This document shows, in pieces, positions 29,289 to 37,503 of a stretch of DNA of 64,000 bases. The stretch is taken from assembly GCA_045810625.1 (NCBI GenBank), contig JBJMVQ010000016.1, positions 23,110-87,109 of the forward strand, in the 5' to 3' direction. The notes under the pieces were generated by a model that was given only the letters and a program-made list of their open reading frames with translations, ran no database searches and was not told the origin of the DNA. How positions within the stretch are numbered: the first letter of the stretch is position 1; each line of letters opens with the position of its first letter. The DNA comes from JACQFZ01 sp045810625 (GTDB taxonomy: Bacteria; Pseudomonadota; Gammaproteobacteria; Acidiferrobacterales; Sulfurifustaceae). The position numbers and the translations under genes are program-made.

Positions 29289-31454
29289 TTAATGATTTTT
29301 GCCGGGGTTCGCCACCGCCCATGAAGGGCCATGCTCGGCGGAGAGGGTCGTTTCAGCGCCGAACTCGTATGTTAGCGATGCGTCGGCTTCCTGGAAGTAA
29401 TTCCCCTGCACGTAGTCGACGCCGATCGTCCACAGCACCGACAGCGCCTCCGCCGACTCGACGCTCTTGGCAATCGTCTTCTTTTCCATCGCTTTCGCCA
29501 CCTCGACGATCGCTTTGAGCGAGGCCTGCGCCGCCGCATCGCGCGCGAGCTTTTGCGTAAAGGCGGTGTCGAGCTTGAGATATTCGACCGGCAGGTCGCG
29601 CAGCCGATTCGCGGCCGCGAGCGCGGTGCCGAAATTGTCGATGCACAGGCCGCAGCCGATCGCGTGCGCGGCGCGGATGAACGCCGCCGCAGCATCCGGC
29701 TTCGCCGCGACCGCGGCTTCGTCGATCTCGAAGATGACGTACTTCGGTTTGAGCCGTGCTTCGTGCAGCGCCTGTTGCGTCACGACGACGATGTCGACGT
29801 CGCGCAGCGCCGCCGCCGAGAGATTGATGAAAAACCGAACGCGCCGGTCCTGCCGGCGCAGCTCGGCGAGCGCGCGGACCGAATGGCGTATGACCCAGCG
29901 GTCGATCGCAGTCGCCTGGCCGGTCTCCTCGGCGCTCGGCATGAAGCGGCCGGCCGGAATGAGCTTGTCGTTTTCCGCGACCAGGCGCACCAGCACCTCG
30001 AAGTACTCGGCGACGTCGCCCTGCAAATGAACGACCGGCTGGTAGATCAGCCGAAAGCCGCCGTGATCGAGCGCGGCCTGTATGCGCGTCTGCCAGTCCT
30101 CCGTTGCAGACGGCGCGGACGGCGCACTTACGGGTGCCGAGTCAGGCTTCGGCGCGGGCGATGCCGCGGCCGGTGTCGCGGCAGCAGGAGCGGCGGCGGC
30201 CCGCGGCGCGCTCGTGTGCCCGCGCGCTGGATAGAGATCGGCGAGTGTCTTCAGTGCGCTCTCGGTCGCGCTGTCGATCAGCGTCGAGGCGATGCGGCAG
30301 CCGCACTTCATGGGAGTGCCGTTTTCATCGAGCACGTTTTCTTTGAGGCCGCGTTCGGCGCCCTCGGCCAATGTCCGCAGCTGCGAGGCGGTTGCGTCTT
30401 TGACGAGCGCCGCGAATTCGGAATCGCCGCAGCGCGCCAGCACGGCTTGCGGCCCGAACAGCCCGCGCAGCTTGCGCGTCGCGGCGAGCAGAAAGCGGTC
30501 GGCGGCCGCGTGGCCGAGGTTCTTGTCGAGCTGACGCAACTCGTAAAAATCGATGGATACCAGGCCGTGCGTTCCGCCCGTGCCGCGCGCGCGCTCGATC
30601 GCCTGATCCAGCTCGCGCAGGAAATGCTCGCGGTTCGCGAAACCGGTAAGCGGATCGTGCCGGCTCAGGTGCTCGAGCTTCGTTTCCACGGCTTTGCGCT
30701 GCGAAACGTCGGTATAGAGCATCTGCACGCACGCCTCGCCGTTGATCGTGATCGGCGCGAGCGAGATTTCGACGTGCACGCGCGTCCCGTCCTTGCGCAC
30801 GCCGACGAATTCCTGCGCGGCGCCCGGTGCAGCCGCCGCGCGAATGTGTTGCTTGAAGCGAGCGTGCTCGCTCTTGTCGATCAGATTCATGACGGGCACG
30901 CCTTCGAGCTCGGCCAGGCTCTCGTAGCCGAACAGGGCAAGATATGTCTTGTTGGCGTCGACGTGCATGCCGTCCTGGCTGTAGCAGATCGCGTCGCGCG
31001 CGCCTTCGACGACGGCGCGATATTTTTCTTGTATCTCGGAAAGCGCGCGAACCGCCGCTCGGTGCGCCGCGCGTTCGGCTGCGGCCGCAAGCTCGCGCTC
31101 GAGCGCGGGGAGCAGGCGCGCGAGCTGGTTCTTGACGATTACGTCGCGGGCGCCGGCGCGCATCAGCGGTCCGATCTCCGCGTCGGGTACGGCGCGCGTC
31201 AGCACGATGACGGGAATATCGAGCTTGGCCTGCCGGAGCCGCTGCAACACTGCGTGAACGTCGAATTGTCGCAGCGTCCGCTCGGAGATCACGGCATCCA
31301 GCGCGCCGTTCTTGACCGCCGCCTGCAGCGCCGTCAACTCGTTCAAGTGTTGCGCTTTCAGCACGTAACCGCCCTTGCGCAGCGCCGTAAGCGTGAGCTC
31401 CGCCTCATCCGGCGAATCGTCGAGGATCAGCAAGCGCAGGATTTTGGTGTCCAA
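29289..31454 (-). CDS. fimX: FimX-like cyclic-di-GMP receptor: REC-PAS-GGDEF-EAL, all degenerate
   Basis: A 721-residue cytosolic protein. The receiver (1-120) has Glu58 (AVISERTL) where the phospho-acceptor Asp should be. A PAS follows (about 145-255). The GGDEF site reads GDSEF (343-347), so cyclase activity is not expected. A Pro/Ala linker (410-450) leads to an EAL domain reading EVL (486-488). There, DDFG has become DNFG (Asn607) and the Glu of IAEGVE is Lys663, so metal binding and phosphodiesterase activity should be lost. Pseudomonas FimX has the same order with GDSIF and EVL, and acts as a high-affinity c-di-GMP receptor for type IV pilus assembly. Pilus genes are not in the window, so orthology is inferred from architecture and motifs. 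Confidence 0.82.
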   Translation of the reverse strand: MDTKILRLLILDDSPDEAELTLTALRKGGYVLKAQHLNELTALQAAVKNGALDAVISERTLRQFDVHAVLQRLRQAKLDIPVIVLTRAVPDAEIGPLMRAGARDVIVKNQLARLLPALERELAAAAERAAHRAAVRALSEIQEKYRAVVEGARDAICYSQDGMHVDANKTYLALFGYESLAELEGVPVMNLIDKSEHARFKQHIRAAAAPGAAQEFVGVRKDGTRVHVEISLAPITINGEACVQMLYTDVSQRKAVETKLEHLSRHDPLTGFANREHFLRELDQAIERARGTGGTHGLVSIDFYELRQLDKNLGHAAADRFLLAATRKLRGLFGPQAVLARCGDSEFAALVKDATASQLRTLAEGAERGLKENVLDENGTPMKCGCRIASTLIDSATESALKTLADLYPARGHTSAPRAAAAPAAATPAAASPAPKPDSAPVSAPSAPSATEDWQTRIQAALDHGGFRLIYQPVVHLQGDVAEYFEVLVRLVAENDKLIPAGRFMPSAEETGQATAIDRWVIRHSVRALAELRRQDRRVRFFINLSAAALRDVDIVVVTQQALHEARLKPKYVIFEIDEAAVAAKPDAAAAFIRAAHAIGCGLCIDNFGTALAAANRLRDLPVEYLKLDTAFTQKLARDAAAQASLKAIVEVAKAMEKKTIAKSVESAEALSVLWTIGVDYVQGNYFQEADASLTYEFGAETTLSAEHGPSWAVANPGKNH

Positions 31455-31608
31455 AGCGAGACCTCGGCCGCAAGCCGGCGAAAGTTTTCCGTTGTGTTCG
31501 AACAGGGGATTGCCAACGCGTTTGATCTAATTGTAGCCATGCCGATCGCAGGGAGGCACCATCCGGCGCCGGATATCGCGGGCGGCAGGGCGGTGGTATA
31601 AGAACACT

Positions 31609-32406
31609 ATGTTCTGCGTTTCGGCCCACGGACGAGCCGCCCTTTACGCCCTGACCTCGCTGACGCTCATGGTCTGCGCGGTTTCTACGGCAGCGGACAC
31701 GGCTCCCGGCAACCAAGCGGCATCGCCCACGGTATCGGTCCTGGATGAGGGCGAGCGCACCGTTCTGAAGACCGCCGCCGACCGGTCATTTGCCGCCTAC
31801 GTTGTCGGTCCGAAAGATGCGCCGCGCGGCCTGCTCGTGCTGGCTCCCGGCGGCGATTTGAGTGAACAGGCGCGCGACTGGGCGAATCATTTCGCGGCAC
31901 TCGGCTACCGCGCTATTGCCATAGATATCGTAGGGGAGTCCGCCAAAACACCGCCGAAAGCGCGCGGGCCTATCGCGACCATCGATCAAAACGACGCGAA
32001 TGCGAAACACCGCGCGGCGCTCGAGGCGTTGAACGATCCGGGACGCAAACTCGGCGTGATCGGCTGGTGCGCCGGCGGCCGGCAGGCGCTCGAAGCGAGT
32101 CTCGCCGCCCCCGATCTCGTCTCTGCGACCGTGCTTTATTACGCACCGCCGTTCGCCGACGCGAAGCGTCTCGCGCACTTGAAGTCCCCGGTGCTCGCGG
32201 TCTACGCCAAGCACGATAAGCAGGCACCTGCCGAGCAGATCAAAGCGTTCGAAGCGGCCATGCGGCAAGCGGGCCAAACGCTGGAGGTGCGGCACGTCGG
32301 GCGCGAAGAGCCGTGCGCGAATCCCGCCGCCATCAGCTATGCAAAGGAGTCGGCGCAACCGACGTGGGAAGCGGCGCGCGATTTTCTGAACCGGTATCTC
32401 CAATAG
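31609..32406 (+). CDS. Exported dienelactone-hydrolase-family alpha/beta hydrolase
   Basis: A 265-residue protein with an N-terminal signal-like segment (about 9-29, ending VSTAAD), so probably periplasmic. The alpha/beta hydrolase core shows a cysteine nucleophile elbow at Cys154 (IGWCAGG) and an acid at Asp203 (YAKHDKQ). Dienelactone hydrolases use Cys-Asp-His. At the expected His position the sequence runs HVGREEPCANP, with Glu where GAGHxF would place His, so catalysis is uncertain. Divergent from the fimX-like gene across a 154-base region. Confidence 0.75.
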   Translation: MFCVSAHGRAALYALTSLTLMVCAVSTAADTAPGNQAASPTVSVLDEGERTVLKTAADRSFAAYVVGPKDAPRGLLVLAPGGDLSEQARDWANHFAALGYRAIAIDIVGESAKTPPKARGPIATIDQNDANAKHRAALEALNDPGRKLGVIGWCAGGRQALEASLAAPDLVSATVLYYAPPFADAKRLAHLKSPVLAVYAKHDKQAPAEQIKAFEAAMRQAGQTLEVRHVGREEPCANPAAISYAKESAQPTWEAARDFLNRYLQ

Positions 32407-32424
32407 AGCGGTTAACGACGCTTC

Positions 32425-32665
32425 ACCGCAGAGGACGCGGAGGACGCAGAGGAAAAAGATTTAAAAACGACAACGTCGCTGAGTTTCAGACGCGCGGTTT
32501 TATTGCAAAGGCGCTTAAAGTAAAAAATTTAAACTTAAAATTTCTGACATCTTTGATGCTATGCCGGTCCCGAGATCGCGAGAGACAGGATTAGGGTGGG
32601 GGGATTTTGAGATAGGTTAAATAATTTTTCTTCTATTCCTCCGCGTCCTCTGCGTCCTCTGCGGT
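32425..32665. repeat. Palindromic repeat, CCGCAGAGGACGC family, long copy
   Basis: The left arm starts ACCGCAGAGGACGCGGAGGA and the right arm ends CGTCCTCTGCGTCCTCTGCG-GT. The arms are inverted copies built from 9-base units resembling GAGGACGCG. About 170 bases between them are much richer in A and T than anything else in the window, for example a TAAAAAATTTAAACTTAAAA run near 32521. The structure resembles a small non-autonomous insertion, but no target duplication was identified. Confidence 0.7.
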
Positions 32666-32700
32666 TCACAAGTATTAAGTTTGTGGTGCTGGGAGCCTTA

Positions 32701-32736
32701 GCAGGCAGATCTCCGTCAGCAGGCAGATCTCCGTCA
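32701..32736 (+). repeat. Tandem duplication, 18-base unit x2
   Basis: The unit GCAGGCAGATCTCCGTCA occurs twice head-to-tail with no mismatches. It lies just before a REP-like element and has no coding role. It is probably a replication-slippage product. Confidence 0.85.
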
Positions 32737-32753
32737 CGCGAGTAGCAGTTCGT

Positions 32754-32783
32754 AGCCTGGATGGAGCGAAGCGGAATCCAGGG
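32754..32783 (+). repeat. REP-like repeat GGATGGAGCGAAGCGGAATCC
   Basis: An imperfect palindrome with CCTGG/CCAGG ends around GATGGAGCGAAGCGGAAT. The same core occurs at 50976-51003 and, inverted and diverged, at 50921-50960. Elements with this core are scattered through many proteobacterial genomes. Confidence 0.75.
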
Positions 32784-32861
32784 GTTTCAAGCATTCGGCG
32801 TTGGCTCGCACAAAAGCGCGGAACGCCGCGATGCGGGTCACTTCGAGGCGAGACGCGCAGA

Positions 32862-33773
32862 CTACGCGGTACGCGCCAGGAGCAGCTCGAGCAGCGCTTT
32901 CTGCGAGTGCAGCCGATTCTCGGCTTCGTCCCACACGACGCTTTGCGGGCCGTCGATGACCTCGGCGGTCACCTCATGCCCGCGATACGCCGGCAGGCAG
33001 TGCATGAATATCGCGTCCGCTTTCGCGCGCGCCATCAGCGCCGTATCGACACGGTAGCGGGCGAACGCTTTCGTGCGCTCCGCTTTTTCGTGCTCTTGTC
33101 CCATGCTCGCCCAGGTGTCGGTGACGACGATGTCGGCTCCACGCGCCGCTTCGTGCGGCTCGGAGACGAGACGCACGTGCGGGGCGCACGCCGCGACGAT
33201 GTCCGGCCGCGGCGCGTAGCCGGGCGGCGTCGCCACGCGCAGCTCGAAGTCGAGCAGCTTCGCCGCCTGCATCCAAGAATGGCAAACATTGTTACCGTCG
33301 CCGATCCACGCCGCGACGCACCCGTGGATCGGTCCGCGCCGTTCGACATAGGTTTGCATATCGGCGAGCAGCTGACAGGGATGGTGCAGCTCGGTCAGCG
33401 CGTTCACCACCGGGACCCGGGAATGCGCGGCGAAGCGTTCGACCATCGTGTGATGGTTGGCGCGGATCACGATGACGTCGACCATGCTCGACATCACGCG
33501 CGCGGTATCCTCCACCGGCTCGCCGCGGTCGAGTTGCAAATCGCGCGGCGACAAAAACATGCTCGTGCCGCCGAGCTGCGCCATGCCGGCTTCGAACGAG
33601 ACGCGCGTGCGCGTCGAGGACTTCTCGAACACCATGGCCATGGTGCGGCCGGCGAGGGGCGTGTGCCGCTCTCCACGCCGATGCGCGGTCTTCAGGGCCA
33701 GCGCGCGCTTGAGGAGGCCATCGAGCTCGGTGGAGCTCAGATCGGTGAGCGTCAGGAAATGGCGCGCGGTCAC
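32862..33773 (-). CDS. argF: Ornithine carbamoyltransferase
   Basis: Catalyses ornithine + carbamoyl phosphate to citrulline in arginine synthesis. The 303-residue protein has the carbamoyl-phosphate motif STRTR (53-57), the HHPCQLLAD segment and the catalytic loop MHCLPAYRGHEV. All signature residues are intact and the length is normal. The GTG start overlaps the argD stop (GTGA), so argD and argF are translationally coupled in one minus-strand operon. Confidence 0.96.
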   Translation of the reverse strand: MTARHFLTLTDLSSTELDGLLKRALALKTAHRRGERHTPLAGRTMAMVFEKSSTRTRVSFEAGMAQLGGTSMFLSPRDLQLDRGEPVEDTARVMSSMVDVIVIRANHHTMVERFAAHSRVPVVNALTELHHPCQLLADMQTYVERRGPIHGCVAAWIGDGNNVCHSWMQAAKLLDFELRVATPPGYAPRPDIVAACAPHVRLVSEPHEAARGADIVVTDTWASMGQEHEKAERTKAFARYRVDTALMARAKADAIFMHCLPAYRGHEVTAEVIDGPQSVVWDEAENRLHSQKALLELLLARTA

Positions 33774-34945
33774 GGCGCGGCGAGGAATTCGCGCACGCTC
33801 TCGGCGACCGCGTCGACGATCCGGTCGGCCTCGGCGTCAGTGATGATGAGCGGCGGCAGCAGCCGCACGGTTTTGTCCGCGGTGACGTTCACCAGCACAC
33901 CGCGCGCGAGCGCCTTCGCTTTTATGTCGGCGCACGGCCGATCGAGCTCGACGGCGATCATCAGGCCCTTGCCGCGAATCTGTCGGACGCCCTTCACGCC
34001 TTCGAGGCGCGCGGCGAGCCCGGTGTAGATGCGCCGGCCGAGGGCGGCGGCGCGGTCGCAAAAGTTTCCGGCTTCGAGATGCTCGAGGACCGCAAGTGCG
34101 GCGCGGCATGCCAACGGATTGCCGCCGAACGTCGAGCCGTGATTGCCCGGCTGAAACAAGCGTGCCGCTTCGCCGCGTGCCAGACAGGCGCCGATGGGGA
34201 CGCCGTTGCCGAGGGATTTCGCCAGCGTCATCACGTCGGGGCGCGCATCTTCGTGCTGATACGCGAACCAGCGGCCGGTCCGGCACAGACCGGTTTGTAT
34301 TTCATCGAGCATGAAGAGCCAACCGTGTTCGGTGCAGAGTGCGCGCAGCTCGGCGAGGTAACCGGGCGCGGGCACGACGATGCCGCCCTCGCCGAGAACG
34401 GGTTCGACCAGCACGGCAACCACCTCGGCATTGTGCTCGGCGACCTGCCGCACGGCGGCGACGTCGTTATACGGCACGCGATTGAATCCGCTCACGAGCG
34501 GTTCGAAACCGGCTTGGATCTTGCGGTTGCCGGTGGCGGTGAGCGTGGCGAGCGTACGGCCGTGAAAGCTGCCTTCGGTGACGATGATCGTCGGATTGCG
34601 CAGCTTTTTGTTGTTGCCGTGCAGCCGCGCGAGCTTGATCGCCGCTTCGTTCGCTTCGGCGCCCGAATTGCCGAAGAACACCGCGTCCATACCCGCGACG
34701 CGGCATAGCTGATCCGCGAGCCGTTCCTGCAGCTCGACTTGGTACAGGTTCGAGGTATGTACGAGCTTGCCAGCCTGGTCGCGGATGGCTTCGGTCACGC
34801 CCGGATGGACATGCCCGAGACCGCAGACGGCAACACCGGCCACGCCGTCGAGGTACTTGCGCCCCTCGGTGTCCCAAAGATAGGCGCCCTCACCGCGCAC
34901 GAACGCGACGGGTAGGCGTGCGTAAGTTTGCATCACGTGTGTCAT
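33770..34945 (-). CDS. argD: Acetylornithine/succinyldiaminopimelate aminotransferase
   Basis: A PLP-dependent class III aminotransferase of arginine (and possibly lysine) synthesis, 391 residues from ATG 34945. It begins MTHVMQTYARLPVAFVRGEG, the usual ArgD start; the frame extends 24 codons further upstream, but without family similarity. Key sites: GNSGAEANEAAIKLAR, the PLP-binding LDEIQTGLCRTG, and the lysine of TLAKSLGNGVPIGA that forms the internal aldimine. An internal ATG at 34933 is a possible alternative start. It overlaps argF, the next step but one in the pathway. Confidence 0.95.
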   Translation of the reverse strand: MTHVMQTYARLPVAFVRGEGAYLWDTEGRKYLDGVAGVAVCGLGHVHPGVTEAIRDQAGKLVHTSNLYQVELQERLADQLCRVAGMDAVFFGNSGAEANEAAIKLARLHGNNKKLRNPTIIVTEGSFHGRTLATLTATGNRKIQAGFEPLVSGFNRVPYNDVAAVRQVAEHNAEVVAVLVEPVLGEGGIVVPAPGYLAELRALCTEHGWLFMLDEIQTGLCRTGRWFAYQHEDARPDVMTLAKSLGNGVPIGACLARGEAARLFQPGNHGSTFGGNPLACRAALAVLEHLEAGNFCDRAAALGRRIYTGLAARLEGVKGVRQIRGKGLMIAVELDRPCADIKAKALARGVLVNVTADKTVRLLPPLIITDAEADRIVDAVAESVREFLAAP

Positions 34946-35256
34946 ATAAAAGAATAAAGGCACCTGACCGGAACGCGGGCACGAGAGCCGCGCCCACTTT
35001 CCGGTACCGGGCGCCAATCGTCGAAAGCGAAGATTCTAGTCCTTCCGATTCGTAAGGCAAGCGGGAGATAGGAGTCGGCGCCCGCAGGAGAGAGGCAGGC
35101 CGAAGGGACGAGGTGATCGATGGCGCAGGTCGTCCGCGCGCGCTTCGTGCGTGTGCCCTCGCTCTCAGTCGCTCCGCTCACTCTCGGCTTTCGTCACTGC
35201 GCAATCCTGTTCGTTCGAAAGCCAGGGCTCGGCTCCTGCCTCGCCCGCTCGCCGGG

Positions 35257-35281
35257 GACAAAGGTCCACCGGACCTTTGTC
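35257..35281. repeat. Perfect inverted repeat, 11-base arms
   Basis: Arms GACAAAGGTCC and GGACCTTTGTC are separated by ACC. A 3-base loop makes a stable hairpin possible. There is no adjacent gene end, so it is more likely part of a dispersed repeat or a protein-binding palindrome than a terminator. Confidence 0.7.
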
Positions 35282-35496
35282 TGGTTCCGGCTCGCCCTGT
35301 CTCTCGCGATCAAGTGCATCCCTGCATGTCACCGCGACGGCAGAGGGCGCACGGAGCTATTCGCTGACCGCCTGTACACCGACGTGCCGACCGGCGCGCG
35401 GCGAAGACGCGGGAATGTCGGCAAGGATGGCAGGTAAGGACGATCCTTCGCCTGGTCCGGAGCGCACCCGATGCGTGCGCGCCTCGTCATAACGAA

Positions 35497-35520
35497 GAAG
35501 CCCGGCGGATGCCGGGCTTC
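35497..35520 (-). terminator. Intrinsic-type terminator of the PuuD-like gene
   Basis: A perfect 10-bp stem (GAAGCCCGGC / GCCGGGCTTC) with a 4-base loop lies 26 bases beyond the PuuD-like stop. Read on the minus strand it is followed by TTCTTCGTTATG, a weak T-rich tail. It fits the end of the minus-strand operon 36175-35546. Confidence 0.6.
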
Positions 35521-35545
35521 GTCGTAGCCGGAATGCTGCGTGCGT

Positions 35546-36034
35546 TCAGCGTACCAGCGGGAAATGCGCGCTCGCCGCCATAAAGAAGATCATCGGAATC
35601 GAGAGCATCGTGTTCGTGCGTGAAGCGAGGAACGCGACTCGCCCGGCCCGGGCCTTCGCGGCGTCGTCCGCCGGTACCAGGCCGAGGACCTTCTTCTGAT
35701 TCGGCCAGATGAGTACCCAGACGTTGAACAGCATGATCGTTCCGAGCCAGGCGCCGATGCCGATCGTCGCCACGGAGCCGCGTAGCAGAAACGCGTTGAC
35801 GAATCCCATGCCCGAACGCTCGAGGTAGTAAGCGCCGGCGAGCCACGTCACGAGCGCCGACCAGCGGAACCAGAGCAGCGCGCGCGGCGCAATGTGCTTG
35901 GTGATGCCGGCGTTGGTACCGTCGGCGCGCGCGGCCGCGAGTCCCGGAACTTGTACTGCGTTGAAGTAGTAGAGCAGGCCGATCCACGTAATGCCGGCCC
36001 AGATGTGCAACCAGCGATCGATAATCAGTTCCAT
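35546..36034 (-). CDS. PuuD-like membrane protein (urate oxidase N-terminal domain family)
   Basis: A 162-residue membrane protein with four to five hydrophobic helices. It resembles the Urate_ox_N domain: it starts with WLHIWAGITWIGLLYYFN and contains FNVWVLIWPNQKKVLG, both hallmark segments. In true PuuD urate hydroxylases this membrane domain is fused to a C-terminal cytochrome c. Here that part is absent and no purine-catabolism gene is near, so urate oxidation should not be assumed. A respiratory or haem-related role is possible but inferred. A 31-residue membrane peptide gene precedes it by 45 bases. Confidence 0.78.
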   Translation of the reverse strand: MELIIDRWLHIWAGITWIGLLYYFNAVQVPGLAAARADGTNAGITKHIAPRALLWFRWSALVTWLAGAYYLERSGMGFVNAFLLRGSVATIGIGAWLGTIMLFNVWVLIWPNQKKVLGLVPADDAAKARAGRVAFLASRTNTMLSIPMIFFMAASAHFPLVR

Positions 36035-36079
36035 TGTTTGTCCCCTATGGTACGTAGTATGTCGGTATGCGGTAGCGAT

Positions 36080-36175
36080 TCAGCGAAGGAAATTGACGCT
36101 GAACACGTACAGTACGACCAGCAGAATCAATCCCGAGATGATCGTGCCCCACAGGGAGTCGAGCGGGTTCTTCAT
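36080..36175 (-). CDS. 31-residue single-helix membrane peptide
   Basis: ATG 36175 to TGA 36080 encodes a peptide that begins MKNPLDSLWG, continues with one hydrophobic helix (TIISGLILLVVLYVFSV) and ends NFLR. GAGGGA lies about 8 bases upstream on the same strand as a ribosome site. The gene ends 45 bases before the PuuD-like gene in the same direction, so the two are probably co-transcribed and the peptide may be a small subunit. I do not recognise a family. Helix quality, ribosome site and operon position argue against chance. Confidence 0.55.
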   Translation of the reverse strand: MKNPLDSLWGTIISGLILLVVLYVFSVNFLR

Positions 36176-36594
36176 TGTTGAGTCCCTCAAGTACGAAAGA
36201 TGTTGTTCGGATTGTTACCGAGCTTGAGTGGTCGCTAGCCTACGGCAGAAACGGGCCCGATTGCAAGGCGCGGGCCGTCGCGAGGCGGCCTCCGCTCACG
36301 GTAACCGGCGCTCCGATTGCGCTGGCCTATGATGACGTCGTTCCACAGTAATCAAGATTGCAGCGGCGCGCAGTCACGCGGAAGCAACGTGGCGCGCTAA
36401 TCTTCTTGCTGCCGGCGCGCGTCTAAAATGCGGGCGTACGCGCGCGCAGAGGCACAGGCGAGCCGCACCGGCCACGCGAATCGCGAGGTCGATGGCCCGT
36501 CCCAGGGCGCAGATTATGCGTACCGCTAGGTCCTCGGGAGTTGCATAATAGCCATTACTACAAATCAGAATCCGATTCCGAAAAGGAGCTCAGC
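36176..36594. other. Divergent control region, 419 bases, no gene
   Basis: It separates the minus-strand PuuD-like operon from gltI on the plus strand and so must carry both promoters. No reading frame of protein character was seen. AAGGAG at 36583-36588, 6 bases before ATG 36595, fixes the gltI start. An in-frame ATG exists further upstream at 36541 but would add a hydrophilic, non-family leader ahead of the signal peptide. Confidence 0.55.
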
Positions 36595-37488
36595 ATGTAC
36601 CGACGTACTCTAGCTGCGATGTGCTTACTCTGTGCGTTCACCCTGCCGGCTGCTGCCGAAGAGCTGACGGGGACGCTGAAGAAGATCAAGGACAGCGGGG
36701 TCATATCACTCGGCCATCGCGAATCGTCGATTCCATTCTCCTACTATGACGACAAACAGCAGGTCGTCGGCTACTCGCACGAGATCTCGCTGAAGGTCGT
36801 GGACGCGGCGAAGCGGAAATTGAATATGCCGAACCTCCAGGTGAAGCTGACGCCGATCACCTCGCAGAACCGCATACCGCTCGTGCAGAATGGCACGATC
36901 GATCTGGAATGCGGATCGACCACGAATAACACCGAACGCCAGCAGCAGGTCGCGTTTTCCGACACGATCTTTGTCATCGGCACGCGGCTGATGACGAAAA
37001 AGAATTCCGGCATCAAAGATTTTCCCGATCTCGCGGGCAAGAACGTCGTCACGACGGCGGGCACCACTTCGGAGCGGCTGCTGCGCGCGCTGAACGACGA
37101 GAAGAAAATGAAGATGAACATCATCAGCGCCAAGGATCACGGCGAGTCGTTCCTGACGCTCGAAAGTGGTCGCGCCGTGGCGTTCATGATGGATGACGCC
37201 CTGCTTTACGGCGAGCGCGCCAAGGCGCGCCGCGCGGACGACTGGGTCGTCGTCGGAAGGCCGCAGACGCGCGAGGCGTATGGCTGCATGCTGCGCAAGG
37301 GCGATGCGCCGTTCAAGAAGCTGGTCGACGAAACGATCGCGCACATGCAAACCTCCGGCGAGGCGACAAAGCTTTACAACAAGTGGTTCATGAGCCCGAT
37401 TCCGCCCAAAGGCCTCAACCTCAACTTCCCGATGAGCGATGACATGAAGGCCTTGTTCAAAAATCCGAACGACAAGGCGTATCAATAA
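36595..37488 (+). CDS. gltI: Glutamate/aspartate ABC transporter substrate-binding protein
   Basis: A 297-residue periplasmic binding protein. A signal peptide (MYRRTLAAMCLLCAFTLPAA) is cleaved near AAA|EEL. The SBP family 3 domain runs through GVISLGHRESSIPFSYYD, the NGTIDLECGSTTNNTERQ segment typical of GltI/DEBP, and AFMMDDALLYGE. Start chosen by the AAGGAG site. In most genomes it is followed directly by the permease genes. Here a 4.6-kb oppositely oriented rhs gene lies in between, and gltI converges on it with only 15 bases between stop codons. Confidence 0.95.
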   Translation: MYRRTLAAMCLLCAFTLPAAAEELTGTLKKIKDSGVISLGHRESSIPFSYYDDKQQVVGYSHEISLKVVDAAKRKLNMPNLQVKLTPITSQNRIPLVQNGTIDLECGSTTNNTERQQQVAFSDTIFVIGTRLMTKKNSGIKDFPDLAGKNVVTTAGTTSERLLRALNDEKKMKMNIISAKDHGESFLTLESGRAVAFMMDDALLYGERAKARRADDWVVVGRPQTREAYGCMLRKGDAPFKKLVDETIAHMQTSGEATKLYNKWFMSPIPPKGLNLNFPMSDDMKALFKNPNDKAYQ

Positions 37489-37503
37489 TAAGTACTCGCG
37501 CGA

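Larger units (their letters stand above)
32407..32861. other. 455-base repeat-rich gap, no gene recognised
   Basis: No credible gene is present. The region holds a long palindromic element (32425-32665) with an unusually AT-rich centre, a tandem pair of 18-base units (32701-32736) and a GGATGGAGCGAAGCGGAATCC repeat (32754-32783). The 3' ends of the hydrolase and argF genes both face it, so it may serve as a shared transcription-end region. Confidence 0.6.
34946..35545. other. 600-base gap with palindromes, no gene recognised
   Basis: Frames here have low-complexity, Arg/Ser-rich translations and no family resemblance. A near-perfect palindrome with 11-base arms GACAAAGGTCC / GGACCTTTGTC and a 3-base spacer lies at 35257-35281, and a terminator-like hairpin at 35497-35520. 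The first part must hold the argD promoter. The text around 35300-35345 (CATCCCTGCATGTCACCGCG) resembles the repetitive spacer found at the right end of the window. Confidence 0.5.

Noticed and set aside
32425..32665. CRISPR-like reading of the repeated GAGGACGCG units
   Set aside because: Units are 9 bases, contiguous, only two or three per arm and in inverted arms, with no spacers or cas genes.
35113..35492. Three overlapping plus-strand frames of 84-113 codons
   Set aside because: Their translations are Ser/Arg/Pro-rich and change character at the palindrome; no ribosome site or family similarity was seen.
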